Source: Thalassospira sp. (GTDB taxonomy: Bacteria; Pseudomonadota; Alphaproteobacteria; Rhodospirillales; Thalassospiraceae). Taken from it: a DNA stretch of 64,000 nt. Below are positions 44,972 to 54,177 of the stretch, one piece after another; position 1 is the first letter of the stretch; each line of letters begins with the position of its first letter. The notes below the pieces were generated by a model. That model saw only the letters and a list, made by a program, of their open reading frames with translations, was not told where the DNA came from and made no database searches. The stretch spans positions 79,751 to 143,750 of the forward strand of contig NZ_PAQR01000054.1 in the NCBI RefSeq assembly GCF_002709775.1, in the 5' to 3' direction. A program made the translations under genes and the position numbers.

Positions 44972-47800
44972 CTATTCCAGACCGAGATGGCGTTTCAGAT
45001 AACGCCCGGTATAGCTGCGTTCATTGCTCATGATGTCTTCCGGTGTTCCGGTGCCAACCAACTGGCCGCCGCCATCGCCACCTTCGGGGCCGATATCAAT
45101 GATCCAGTCGGCCGTCTTGATGACATCAAGATTATGTTCAATCACAACCACGGTATTACCCTGATCAACAAGGGTATGCAGCACTTCAAGAAGCTTGCGA
45201 ATATCATGGAAATGCAGGCCCGTTGTCGGCTCGTCCAGGATATAGATCGTTCGACCGGTCGCGCGTTTTGACAGTTCCTTGGCAAGCTTCACGCGTTGAG
45301 CTTCACCACCGGACAATGTCGTCGCCTGCTGGCCAAGATGGATATAGGAAAGCCCGACCTGTTTAAGGGTCTCCATCTTGTCGCGGATCGATGGCACGGC
45401 CTTGAAGAAATCCGCACCTTCTTCGACTGTCATATCAAGGACATCGGATATCGACTTGCCTTTAAACGATATTTCCAGCGTTTCACGGTTATAGCGATGG
45501 CCTTTGCACTGATCGCATTCGACATAAACGTCGGGCAGGAAATGCATTTCGATCTTGATCACGCCATCGCCCTGGCAAGCCTCGCAACGGCCGCCCTTGA
45601 CGTTGAAGGAGAACCGACCGGGCTTGTAGCCGCGCGTTTTGGCCTCTGGCAATTGAGCGAACCATTCGCGGATCGGCGTGAAGGCACCTGTATAGGTCAC
45701 TGGGTTCGACCGCGGCGTTCTGCCAATCGGGCTTTGGTCGATATCAATGATCTTGTCGATCAGCTCGACACCCTTGATCTCGTCATGTGCGCCCGGATGG
45801 TGACGGGCGTTATGCATGCGTTTGGCAAGCGCCTTATAAAGCGTTTCGATCACAAGGCTTGATTTGCCGCCACCGGAAACGCCAGTCACGCAAATGAATT
45901 TACCCAGCGGGAAGTCGACATCAATGCCCTGCAGGTTGTTGGCCGTGGCCCCCTTGATGGTGATGGCCTTGCCATTCCCCTTGCGGCGTTCCGTTGGCAC
46001 CGCGATCTGCTCAACCCCGACAAGGTACTTACCCGTCAGGCTATCCGGGTTTTGCTGGATCTGTTCCGGCGTGCCTTCGGCGACGATGCGGCCACCATGG
46101 ATACCGGCACCCGGGCCCATATCAACAACATAGTCGGCGGCCCGAATGGCGTCCTCGTCATGTTCGACAACCAGAACCGTGTTGCCGAGATCGCGCAGGC
46201 GTTTAAGCGTCTCAAGCAGGCGGTCGTTGTCACGCTGATGCAGACCGATGGACGGTTCATCAAGCACATATAAAACACCCGTCAAGCCAGACCCGATCTG
46301 CGACGCCAGACGGATACGCTGACTTTCACCGCCCGATAGCGTGCCGGATGTGCGTGACATCGAAAGATAATCCAGACCGACATCGCGCAGGAAACGCAGG
46401 CGATCATTGATTTCGCGTAGGATACGGCGCGCGATTTCGGCTTCTTTCTCGTTCAGCTTGTCTTCCAGTGCCAGGAACCAGTCACCCGCCTTGGCAATCG
46501 AAAGGTCGGTCACCTGTGAGATATCACAGCCATCGACCTTAACGGCCAGAGCCTCCGGCTTCAGGCGCTTGCCTGAACAGGTCGGGCAATTCGACACCAT
46601 CTGATATTTCGACAGCTCATCACGGGCCCACTGGCTATCGGTTTCGCGCCAGCGACGCGACATATTGGGAATGACACCTTCAAACGGACGCGAAACCTTG
46701 TAGCTGCGCGAACCATCGTCATAGGTCACAGTGACTTCCTCGTCACCTGAACCGTGCAGTATGATATCCTGTGCCTTCTTGGGAAGTTTTTCCCACGCGA
46801 CATTGGTCTTGAAGCCGAAATGCTTGGCAACGGATTTCAGGGTCTGCAGATAATATTTCGACGTCGTACTGGCCCAGGGTGCTACCGCACCGTCTTCAAG
46901 CGTCTTGCTTTCATCTGGCACGACCAGCATCGGATCGAATTCCATCTGGGTGCCAAGGCCATCGCATGCCGGGCAGGCGCCAAACGGGTTGTTAAATGAA
47001 AACAGACGCGGCTCGATTTCTTCGATGGTAAAGCCGGAAACCGGGCAGGCGAACTTTGCCGAGAAAACAGTGGTCTCGCCGGTTTTGGCATCCTCGGTCA
47101 GGACAATACCGTCGGTAAGTTCAAGCGCGGTCTCAAAACTGTCTGCCAGACGCGTCGAAATGCCTTCCTTGACGATCAGGCGATCGACCACGACGGAAAT
47201 GTCGTGCTTGAGCTTCTTGTTAAGTTCCGGTGCTTCATCGATGTCATACATCTCGCCATCGATCTTGACGCGCTGGAAACCGCGTGCGCGCAGATCACGC
47301 AGTTCCTTTTTGTATTCGCCCTTACGCCCACGCACGATCGGCGCCAGCAGATAAAGACGGGTACCTTCATCCATCTCCATGACCCGGTCGACCATCTGCG
47401 ACACGGTCTGGCTGACAATCGGAAGACCGGTTGCTGGGGAATAGGGGATACCGACGCGCGCCCAAAGCAGACGCATATAGTCATAAATTTCGGTCACAGT
47501 GCCGACGGTCGAGCGCGGGTTTTTCGATGTCGTTTTTTGTTCGATGGAAATCGCCGGCGACAGTCCATCGATATATTCGACATCTGGCTTTTGCATCAGT
47601 TCAAGGAACTGGCGCGCATAGGCCGATAGGCTTTCGACATAGCGACGCTGGCCTTCGGCATAGATCGTGTCAAACGCGAGCGAGCTTTTGCCAGACCCCG
47701 ACAGGCCGGTAATCACCACAAGGGAATCGCGCGGCAGTTCAACATCAATGTTCTGAAGATTGTGTTCTTTCGCACCGCGAACCGAAATTTTCGTCAGCAT
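44972..47800 (-). CDS. uvrA: Excinuclease ABC subunit A
   Basis: The 942-residue damage-recognition ATPase of nucleotide excision repair has two ABC ATPase modules. The first Walker A is [10 protein letters not shown] (32-41), and the second is in [15 protein letters not shown]. Signature motifs [13 protein letters not shown] and [13 protein letters not shown] are present. Zinc motifs are CPVSGF..CPACDG and [14 protein letters not shown]. Its promoter carries a LexA box 13 bp before the start codon, so SOS induction is expected. Confidence 0.98.
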   Translation of the reverse strand: MLTKISVRGAKEHNLQNIDVELPRDSLVVITGLSGSGKSSLAFDTIYAEGQRRYVESLSAYARQFLELMQKPDVEYIDGLSPAISIEQKTTSKNPRSTVGTVTEIYDYMRLLWARVGIPYSPATGLPIVSQTVSQMVDRVMEMDEGTRLYLLAPIVRGRKGEYKKELRDLRARGFQRVKIDGEMYDIDEAPELNKKLKHDISVVVDRLIVKEGISTRLADSFETALELTDGIVLTEDAKTGETTVFSAKFACPVSGFTIEEIEPRLFSFNNPFGACPACDGLGTQMEFDPMLVVPDESKTLEDGAVAPWASTTSKYYLQTLKSVAKHFGFKTNVAWEKLPKKAQDIILHGSGDEEVTVTYDDGSRSYKVSRPFEGVIPNMSRRWRETDSQWARDELSKYQMVSNCPTCSGKRLKPEALAVKVDGCDISQVTDLSIAKAGDWFLALEDKLNEKEAEIARRILREINDRLRFLRDVGLDYLSMSRTSGTLSGGESQRIRLASQIGSGLTGVLYVLDEPSIGLHQRDNDRLLETLKRLRDLGNTVLVVEHDEDAIRAADYVVDMGPGAGIHGGRIVAEGTPEQIQQNPDSLTGKYLVGVEQIAVPTERRKGNGKAITIKGATANNLQGIDVDFPLGKFICVTGVSGGGKSSLVIETLYKALAKRMHNARHHPGAHDEIKGVELIDKIIDIDQSPIGRTPRSNPVTYTGAFTPIREWFAQLPEAKTRGYKPGRFSFNVKGGRCEACQGDGVIKIEMHFLPDVYVECDQCKGHRYNRETLEISFKGKSISDVLDMTVEEGADFFKAVPSIRDKMETLKQVGLSYIHLGQQATTLSGGEAQRVKLAKELSKRATGRTIYILDEPTTGLHFHDIRKLLEVLHTLVDQGNTVVVIEHNLDVIKTADWIIDIGPEGGDGGGQLVGTGTPEDIMSNERSYTGRYLKRHLGLE

Positions 47801-47812
47801 GTCGGGCCTTTT

Positions 47813-47827
47813 GTTCCTGAATTGTTC
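47813..47827 (-). promoter_or_regulatory. LexA (SOS) box of uvrA
   Basis: GTTC-CTGAATT-GTTC exactly matches the alphaproteobacterial LexA direct repeat GTTC-N7-GTTC. It lies 13 bp upstream of the uvrA start and just downstream of a predicted promoter, so LexA would block initiation. Confidence 0.85.
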
Positions 47828-47833
47828 GGAAAG

Positions 47834-47862
47834 TGTATAGAGGAGCCAAACGCTATACGCAA
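47834..47862 (-). promoter_or_regulatory. Putative uvrA promoter
   Basis: Minus-strand TTGCGT, a 17-bp spacer and TATACA. The predicted start near 47827 falls in the LexA box. Confidence 0.6.
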
Positions 47863-47870
47863 GCGCACCC

Positions 47871-47907
47871 CTGACAGTTCCTGTCAGTATTTGTCAGGAG
47901 ACTGTCA
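47871..47907. repeat. Clustered TGTCA elements upstream of the uvrA promoter
   Basis: A perfect 17-bp inverted repeat CTGACAG-TTC-CTGTCAG is followed by two more TGTCA copies spaced 10 and 11 bp. The spacing is about one helical turn. No binding protein is assigned. Confidence 0.45.
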
Positions 47908-47937
47908 ATTAACAATCCCGCGCATGATGGAGCCACG

Positions 47938-47968
47938 AAAAAGCCCGCCGAACAAGACCGGCGGGCTT
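47938..47968 (-). terminator. Intrinsic terminator after fba
   Basis: Stem AAGCCCGCCG / CGGCGGGCTT with a TTTTTC run on the minus strand, 41 bp past the fba stop. Confidence 0.85.
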
Positions 47969-48009
47969 CATAAATCTTGTGACCAAACGGGTCGGTTTTT
48001 TTTTCTGGC

Positions 48010-49089
48010 TTAGCCTTTGGTAACCGAACGACCGGTTGCCCCAAGATCCTTGAAGGCTTCTTCGAGGCGGGCTGCCATCGACAGTTCGGCTTCACGGATC
48101 CAGACGCGCGGATCGTACTGCTTTTTGTAGGGCTGATCGGTTTCCGGATCGACCTGATACTTGAACGCGCGATCATTGGCTTCGACATATTCGCCAACCG
48201 GACGGGCATAGGCGAACTGGGTGTCGGTATCGATATTCATCTTGAAGCAGCCATAGCTGACGGCTTCTTCGATTTTCTCTTTTTCCGAACCGGAACCGCC
48301 ATGGAATACGAAATCGAGAGGACGGTCACCAAGACCATGCTTCTCGGCGACATATTTCTGGCTTTCGAGAAGGATTTCCGGGCGCAGCTTGACGTTGCCG
48401 GGCTTGTAAACGCCGTGCACGTTGCCAAATGCCGCCGCGACAGAGAAGTGACCCAGCGGGGAAAGACGACGATACGCTTCTTCGACTTCTTCCGGGCGGG
48501 TGTAAAGGCGCGGATCAATCTCGTCGACCGAGGTATCAAGCTCCTGACCGATACCGTCTTCTTCACCGCCGGTAACACCCAGTTCGATCTCAAGGCTCAT
48601 CTCGATTGCTGACATCCGTTTCAGGAAGGTCTCGCAGGTCGCAAGGTTGTCTTCAACGGACTCTTCGGAAAGATCAAGCATGTGGGAGCTGTAAAGCGCC
48701 TTGCCGGTTTCAGCATAGGCCTTTTCGCTCCATTTCAGCATCTCATCGACCCAAGGCACGAACTTGCGGTTCGCGTGGTCGGTATGCATGACAACAGCAA
48801 CGCCGTAATGTTCGGCCAGAAGCTGCGCATGGCGGGCAGCTGAAACAGCCCCCAAAACACGGGCCGCAGCAGCGTCCTTGATGCCCTTGCCAGCAAAGAA
48901 CTGTGCACCACCATTCGACAGCTGAATGATAATGTCAGAACCGGCATTTGCAGCAGCTTCAAGGGCGGCGTTCATCGTGCTCGACGAGGTAATATTGACG
49001 GCGGGAAGGGCGTAACCGTCCTGCTTGCAAGCAGCAACGAGTTCGCGGTAGGCAGCACCGGTAACAACACCGGGTTTAACGGAAGGCAT
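48010..49089 (-). CDS. fba: Fructose-bisphosphate aldolase, class II
   Basis: The 359-residue zinc-dependent aldolase interconverts fructose 1,6-bisphosphate with the triose phosphates in glycolysis and gluconeogenesis. Length and sequence match the class IIA (E. coli FbaA) type: the zinc and catalytic region VVMHTDHANRK, LEIELGVTGGEEDG, and FVFHGGSGSEKEKI with another zinc His. A strong GGAGGAGT lies 7 bases before ATG 49089. It is monocistronic with its own terminator. Confidence 0.97.
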   Translation of the reverse strand: MPSVKPGVVTGAAYRELVAACKQDGYALPAVNITSSSTMNAALEAAANAGSDIIIQLSNGGAQFFAGKGIKDAAAARVLGAVSAARHAQLLAEHYGVAVVMHTDHANRKFVPWVDEMLKWSEKAYAETGKALYSSHMLDLSEESVEDNLATCETFLKRMSAIEMSLEIELGVTGGEEDGIGQELDTSVDEIDPRLYTRPEEVEEAYRRLSPLGHFSVAAAFGNVHGVYKPGNVKLRPEILLESQKYVAEKHGLGDRPLDFVFHGGSGSEKEKIEEAVSYGCFKMNIDTDTQFAYARPVGEYVEANDRAFKYQVDPETDQPYKKQYDPRVWIREAELSMAARLEEAFKDLGATGRSVTKG

Positions 49090-49245
49090 GTGGGTACTCC
49101 TCCTGGGGGTCAGAGTAAAAACAGATCAACAGCAAAATCTCCTGAGGATCGTGCTTACAAACTGTTACAGAGCCCAATGCATCTTCGAAATACCGTCCGA
49201 GGTCAAGGCTTTCCGTCATAGACTTTCGGAAAATCTCACCTTTCC

Positions 49246-50394
49246 TCAAACGTGGGTCAATCGGGCTCCCTTGACCCAGCTTTGTGTAACAGTGAACTGA
49301 TCATCAAACAGAATCATGTCAGCCTGATGTCCGGGCACCAGTCGACCGATAATATGATCCAGTCCCAGAAACTCTGCCGGGTAAAGCGATGCCATGCGGA
49401 GCGCCTCATCAAGCCCGATTTCGGCCATTTCCACACAGTTGCGTACAGCCGAAATCATATCAAGGTCTGACCCCGCCAGCGTGCCATCGGCAAGCGCGCA
49501 TCGTCCGTCAACAGCGATGATTTCCTCATCCCCTAGCTTAAAGCGTTTATCAACAGCACCGACCGTCGGCATCGCATCGGTCACCAGCATCATCTTGCCC
49601 CTGGCTTTGGCACGCACAGCAACCTTGATCACGGACGGATGAACATGAAACCCGTCGGCAATCAGTCCGCACCACGTACTGTCATCTGAAAGCGCTGCCC
49701 CAACCACACCCGGTTCACGATGGGTCAGGGGGCTCATGGCGTTAAACAAATGCGTAAAGCCCTGCATGCCTTCACCAATCGCGGTCATGATATCTTCATA
49801 ACGACCTGCCGTATGCCCGGCACAGACAAGAATGCCCCGGGACACAAGCTTTGCAATGGCGCCGGGCTCCATGTTTTCCGGCGCCAAAGTGACAAGTGTC
49901 CGGCCATTGCGCACGCCTGACAGCAATTCAATCGCGTCATCTTCCATCGGTCGGATCTGATCGGCCGGATGGACGCCGCGTCGCTCGCGGTTAAGGTAAG
50001 GTCCCTCGAGGTGGAGGCCGACTACACCAGGAAAACCTTCATCAAGCGCTTGCTGAACGGCAGCGATGGCGGCTTCCATCTTTTCGCGGGTATCTGTGAT
50101 CAGCGTCGGCAGCATGGCGGTTGTGCCGAACCCGCGATGCGCATTGACGATCGTCTTGATGCTTTCGACATCTGGCGCGTCATTAAGCAAAACACCACCA
50201 CCACCATTAACCTGAACATCAATCAAGCCGGGGGCGAGGATCTGGTTGCCCGCATCAATGACATCAATGCCAGACCGGATCTCCGTTTCCGCGATAAGGG
50301 ATTCAATCATCCCGTCTCGGACGACAACCGCTTTATCCGTATAGAAATCGCTACCATCGAAAACCCGGGCGTTGAAAATTGCAAATCTGGTCAT
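49246..50394 (-). CDS. nagA: N-acetylglucosamine-6-phosphate deacetylase
   Basis: The 382-residue amidohydrolase removes acetate from GlcNAc-6-phosphate, feeding amino sugar from cell-wall recycling or uptake into central metabolism. Metal-binding motifs are LHLEGPYLN (Glu), AGHTAGRYEDI (His), GFTHLFNAMSPL (His) and LVTDAMPTVG (catalytic Asp). ATG 50394 is preceded by GGAAGACCA. It is not clustered with nagB or a nag regulator; nagZ in this window supplies the same pathway. It is divergent from ugpB. Confidence 0.96.
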   Translation of the reverse strand: MTRFAIFNARVFDGSDFYTDKAVVVRDGMIESLIAETEIRSGIDVIDAGNQILAPGLIDVQVNGGGGVLLNDAPDVESIKTIVNAHRGFGTTAMLPTLITDTREKMEAAIAAVQQALDEGFPGVVGLHLEGPYLNRERRGVHPADQIRPMEDDAIELLSGVRNGRTLVTLAPENMEPGAIAKLVSRGILVCAGHTAGRYEDIMTAIGEGMQGFTHLFNAMSPLTHREPGVVGAALSDDSTWCGLIADGFHVHPSVIKVAVRAKARGKMMLVTDAMPTVGAVDKRFKLGDEEIIAVDGRCALADGTLAGSDLDMISAVRNCVEMAEIGLDEALRMASLYPAEFLGLDHIIGRLVPGHQADMILFDDQFTVTQSWVKGARLTHV

Positions 50395-50990
50395 TGGTCT
50401 TCCGGGTCCATATCTCGGATGGCGAATAAGTGGGGCGTGCGGACATTGCTGGCGCGCAAACCGGGGTTCGCAGAACCTTTACACATCTGCAAAGCGCAAA
50501 CCAACAGTTAGTCGTTCCTTTTGAGGCGCCTGACCAAAGGGTTTCAGATTCGGCAAGAATCCCCAAAGTCCAATTCACAAATGAAAATGGGCAAACCAAG
50601 CGCGATATTCGTTTCAACAGAGCCTGAAATCAAAATCTTAGCCAGCCATTTCAAAAAATCACTTTACTGTAACATTTAGACAGAACGCGAAAACGCAAGG
50701 AATACCGGGGCATGCAGCCAGGTCGTCGCCAAACACCGGAATTCTGCCTGATCGAAAGGCTTTCATGCCCATTCAATTTGTGAGATGTTCATTCGAACAT
50801 TTGAAGGGGTCGAATGTACTAACAATATCAATAATCGACAGTCCAAACGGTAATTACGCACATCAAAAAGTAAATTTCCGAAAACTGTCACTTGAGGAAG
50901 CGTCCCCCTCAGATGAAAACGAGAGCGTTGCGAGAGACCGTTCAACAGGCGGCTTTTCGCGCAAAGTTTTTATTTGGGAGATAGAAAATC
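50395..50990. promoter_or_regulatory. Long divergent nagA-ugpB intergenic region
   Basis: This 596-bp region, AT-rich in its second half, holds no frame I accept as a gene. It contains an inverted repeat at 50785-50800 and a weak promoter-like TTGAAG (50801) followed by AATATC. It should carry the control of both nagA and the ugp operon. Confidence 0.6.
50785..50800. promoter_or_regulatory. Candidate operator of the ugp operon (GlpR-like half-sites)
   Basis: ATGTTC-ATTC-GAACAT is a perfect inverted repeat. Its ATGTTC/GAACAT half-sites are those of DeoR-family GlpR operators, though the spacer is 4 instead of 6 bases. It lies 190 bp before ugpB. Confidence 0.4.
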
Positions 50991-52289
50991 ATGTTCCGCA
51001 AAACACTGATGGCGGCTGCTGCCGTGTTTGCCCTTGGCAGCACCGCACAAGCTGCAACCGAGATCACTTGGTGGCATGCAATGGACGGCGCACTTGGCGA
51101 CGTTGTCAACCAGATCACCGAAGACTTCAACGCAAGCCAGGATGAATACAAACTCGTATCCATCAACAAGGGCGGCTACGAAGATACCATGACGGCCGGT
51201 ATCGCAGCGTTCCGCGCGAAAAACCAGCCGAACATCATTCAGATCTTCGATGCCGGCGCAGCAACCATCATTAACGCCAAAGGCGCGGTTAAGCCGGTTC
51301 AGGACCTGCTTGAAGAAAACAATGTCGCTTTTGACATCAATGATTACATCCCGGGTGTCCGTTACTTCTATGCCGATTCAGATGGCAAGATGATCGGCAT
51401 GCCGTTCAACAGCTCGACCCCGCTTCTGTATTACAACAAAGACGCTCTGGCCAAAGCCGGCGTTGATGTTCCGAAAACCTGGCAGGAATTCGAAGCTGCC
51501 GCTCCGAAACTCAAAGAAGCTGGCTACATCGCGCTTGCACAGTCCCACACCCCGTGGATCTTCTTTGAAAACTTCATGTCTCGTCACAACCTGCAGATGG
51601 CAACCGCCAACAACGGTTATGACAGCACCGATGTTAAAATCCTTTATAACAACGATGCTCTGAAAGACCATTGGGAGCACGTCAAAGCCTGGAAAGACGA
51701 AGGCTATTACGGCTACTACGGCCGTGCATGGGGTGCCAACCAGGACGCATTCGTACAGCAGAAAGTCGCAATGTGGATCGGTTCTTCTGGTTCGTTTGGT
51801 GGCCTGCGCAAATCGACCGAGTTTGATTTCGGCAGCTCGACCCTCCCGTATTGGGAAGGCGTGGGCGACGCACCGAAATCGACCTTCATCGGTGGCGCTT
51901 CGCTGTTTGCGTTCTCTGGCCACAGTGCAGAACAGGACGCGGGTGTTGCCGAGTTCTTCAAATTCCTGACCAAGCCGGAAACCCAGTACTACTGGCACAA
52001 GGAAACCGGTTATGTTCCGGTGACCAACGCTGCTTATGAGCTGGCGAAATCCGACGGCTACTACAACGAAAGCCCGGACGCAGAAGTTGGCATCATCCAG
52101 CTTTCTGAAGAAGGCGGCGAGTGGACCCGTGGTTACCGTCTTGGCTTCTATGTTCAGATCCGCGAAGTCATCTATCGTGAAGTCGACAAAATCATGAACG
52201 GCGAAGAAACCGTTGATGGTGCCTTTGCGACCATCGAAGAAGAAGCGAACGGTCTGCTGGAACGCTTCAACGATACCTACTCGAACTAA
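50991..52289 (+). CDS. ugpB: sn-Glycerol-3-phosphate ABC transporter, periplasmic binding protein
   Basis: The 432-residue binding protein has a Sec signal peptide (MFRKTLMAAAAVFALGSTAQ, cleavage after AQA). The mature part begins ATEITWWHAMDGALGDVVN, the UgpB-type opening. It contains YKLVSINKGGYEDTMTAGIA, and later GSSGSFGGLRKSTEFD and IGGASLFAFSGHS. It captures glycerol-3-phosphate or its diesters for import by UgpAE-UgpC. It heads the ugpB-ugpA-ugpE-ugpC operon. Substrate assignment rests on family resemblance and gene order; other sugar-phosphate or sugar ligands cannot be excluded. Confidence 0.9.
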   Translation: MFRKTLMAAAAVFALGSTAQAATEITWWHAMDGALGDVVNQITEDFNASQDEYKLVSINKGGYEDTMTAGIAAFRAKNQPNIIQIFDAGAATIINAKGAVKPVQDLLEENNVAFDINDYIPGVRYFYADSDGKMIGMPFNSSTPLLYYNKDALAKAGVDVPKTWQEFEAAAPKLKEAGYIALAQSHTPWIFFENFMSRHNLQMATANNGYDSTDVKILYNNDALKDHWEHVKAWKDEGYYGYYGRAWGANQDAFVQQKVAMWIGSSGSFGGLRKSTEFDFGSSTLPYWEGVGDAPKSTFIGGASLFAFSGHSAEQDAGVAEFFKFLTKPETQYYWHKETGYVPVTNAAYELAKSDGYYNESPDAEVGIIQLSEEGGEWTRGYRLGFYVQIREVIYREVDKIMNGEETVDGAFATIEEEANGLLERFNDTYSN

Positions 52290-52308
52290 TCTGCTTTTCG
52301 CAAATGCG

Positions 52309-52338
52309 GGGCGGCCGATGATTTGGCCGCCCTGTTTT
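52309..52338 (+). terminator. Intercistronic attenuator between ugpB and ugpA
   Basis: Perfect 8-bp stem GGGCGGCC / GGCCGCCC followed by TGTTTT, 20 bp after the ugpB stop. Such hairpins often let the binding protein be made in excess of the membrane subunits. Confidence 0.7.
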
Positions 52339-52373
52339 GCATTTTCTGATTTTGCCTTGAGGTTGCGTTCACA

Positions 52374-53252
52374 ATGAAGCGCGTACAATTTGAACATAGC
52401 GCGGTGCCATACCTTTTTATCGCGCCGCAAATTCTGATTATTTCCATATTCTTCCTGTGGCCGGCGGCCCAGGCGTTGTACCAGTCATTCCTGCTTGAAG
52501 ATGCCTTTGGTCTGTCTTCGCAGTTTGTCTGGTTCCGCAATTTTGAAGATGTGCTTTCGAGCAGTTCCTGGACACGCTCGGCTATCTTCACCGTCGTATT
52601 CTCGGTTCTGGTTTCCGTGCTTTCCATCGCGATCTCGCTGTTTCTTGCAGTGCGCGCAGATGAAGTGATCCGGGGGGCAAAAACCTATAAAACGCTTTTG
52701 ATGTGGGGCTATGCGATAGCCCCGCCAGTGGCAGGTCTTCTTGGCAACATGATGTTCAACCCGCTGATGGGCGACCTTTACAAGGCGTTCAATAGCTTCG
52801 GGTTTGAGTTCAACCACATCCAGAACGCCAATGATGCGGCCTTTGTCGTCATCTTGATCGCGGTCTGGAAACAGGTCAGCGTGAACTTCATCTTCTTCCT
52901 ATCAGGCCTTCAGGGCATTCCGAAATCGGTTCAGGAAGCAGCGACCCTTGATTGCAAAAGCCCGGAACGTCGTTTCTGGACGATTACATTCCCGCTGCTG
53001 GCACCGACGACCTTCTTCCTGCTGGTGATCAACCTGACGTATGCCTTCTTTGAAACCTTTGGCATCATTGACGTTTCGACCAAGGGTGCGCCGGGCGGAT
53101 CAACCGCGACCCTTGTTTACAAGGTTTATGTCGATGGCTTCCTTGGTGCGGATATGGGCGGCAGTGCGGCCCAGTCGGTCCTGCTGATGATCATGGTCAG
53201 TGTCCTGACCGTGTTCCAGTTCCGCTTCATCGAACGCAAAGTGCATTACTAG
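52374..53252 (+). CDS. ugpA: sn-Glycerol-3-phosphate ABC transporter permease UgpA
   Basis: The 292-residue MalF/UgpA-type permease has six membrane segments, starting PYLFIAPQILIISIFFLWPA. The cytoplasmic EAA loop that docks with the ATPase reads EAATLDCKSPERRFWTITFP, with Cys-Lys in place of the common Gly-Ala. It pairs with UgpE to form the channel. It follows the attenuator hairpin and is 13 bp before ugpE. Confidence 0.92.
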   Translation: MKRVQFEHSAVPYLFIAPQILIISIFFLWPAAQALYQSFLLEDAFGLSSQFVWFRNFEDVLSSSSWTRSAIFTVVFSVLVSVLSIAISLFLAVRADEVIRGAKTYKTLLMWGYAIAPPVAGLLGNMMFNPLMGDLYKAFNSFGFEFNHIQNANDAAFVVILIAVWKQVSVNFIFFLSGLQGIPKSVQEAATLDCKSPERRFWTITFPLLAPTTFFLLVINLTYAFFETFGIIDVSTKGAPGGSTATLVYKVYVDGFLGADMGGSAAQSVLLMIMVSVLTVFQFRFIERKVHY

Positions 53253-53265
53253 GGGGAACGTCATC

Positions 53266-54120
53266 ATGTATCAGTCCAAATGGCGTATATTTACCAACCA
53301 CACCATTCTGGTGCTTGGCGCACTTTTCATGATCCTTCCGGTCTGGATTGCCTTTGCGTCATCCACCCATACCCGTGAGTACGTTTTCCAGAACGGCCTG
53401 CAGTTCTGGCCGGGCGGCGAATTCTTTTCCAACTACGGGGCGATCCTGTTTGATGCAGAGGCGACCAAGGGCAGGGTGACCGCCCTCGAAATGCTGTTTA
53501 ACAGCATGGTGCTTGGTCTTGGCTTTGCGATCGGCAAGGTGATCATTTCGATGATGGCGGCTTATGCCATTGTCTATTTCCGCTTCAAACTGGCGGTCCC
53601 GCTGTTCTGGATCATTTTCTCGACCCTGTTGCTGCCGCTTGAAGTCCGCATTGTACCGTCTTACGAGGTGGTCGCGGATCTTGGGCTGCTGAACAGCTAT
53701 ACAGGCTTGATCCTGCCACTGATTGCGTCTGCGACCGGCACGTTCTTCTTCCGGCAGTTTTATCGCTCGGTCCCTGATGAGTTGCTTGAAGCAGCCAGAC
53801 TGGACGGGGCAGGGCCGATCCGGTTCTTTATCGACATTCTGGTGCCGCTGTCGGTGACCATGATCGCCGCGATCTTCATCATCATGTTTGTCGTCGGTTG
53901 GAACCAGTATCTCTGGCCGCTACTGATGACGACGGATGATCAGCTCTACACCATCGTGATCGGGATCAAGCAGGTCTATAACTCGCTTTATGAAGGCGGG
54001 CAGATTCCGCAGTTCCCCAAGGCATTCGCACTGACAATCATGGCAACCATCCCGCCGGTTCTGGTGGTGGTGATCTTCCAGCGCATGTTCGTCAAGGGGC
54101 TGGTCGAGACGGAGAAATAA
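53266..54120 (+). CDS. ugpE: sn-Glycerol-3-phosphate ABC transporter permease UgpE
   Basis: The 284-residue MalG/UgpE-type permease has six membrane segments and a canonical EAA loop (LLEAARLDGAGPIRFFIDI). The conserved segment FIIMFVVGWNQYLWPLL near 205-221 is typical of UgpE. It is the partner of UgpA. It ends 57 bp before ugpC, with no terminator between. Confidence 0.93.
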   Translation: MYQSKWRIFTNHTILVLGALFMILPVWIAFASSTHTREYVFQNGLQFWPGGEFFSNYGAILFDAEATKGRVTALEMLFNSMVLGLGFAIGKVIISMMAAYAIVYFRFKLAVPLFWIIFSTLLLPLEVRIVPSYEVVADLGLLNSYTGLILPLIASATGTFFFRQFYRSVPDELLEAARLDGAGPIRFFIDILVPLSVTMIAAIFIIMFVVGWNQYLWPLLMTTDDQLYTIVIGIKQVYNSLYEGGQIPQFPKAFALTIMATIPPVLVVVIFQRMFVKGLVETEK

Positions 54121-54177
54121 CTCCGTCTCCCAAACCCGCTGAATTGAAAATAACCGATCCGCATACAGGATACTAAG

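Noticed and set aside
50430..50627. A 65-codon frame in the nagA-ugpB gap
   Set aside because: No ribosome site and no protein-like pattern; kept as non-coding regulatory space.
50660..50690. CTGTAACATTTAGACAG as a possible Pho box before ugpB
   Set aside because: The halves are an inverted rather than direct repeat and match the Pho consensus poorly.
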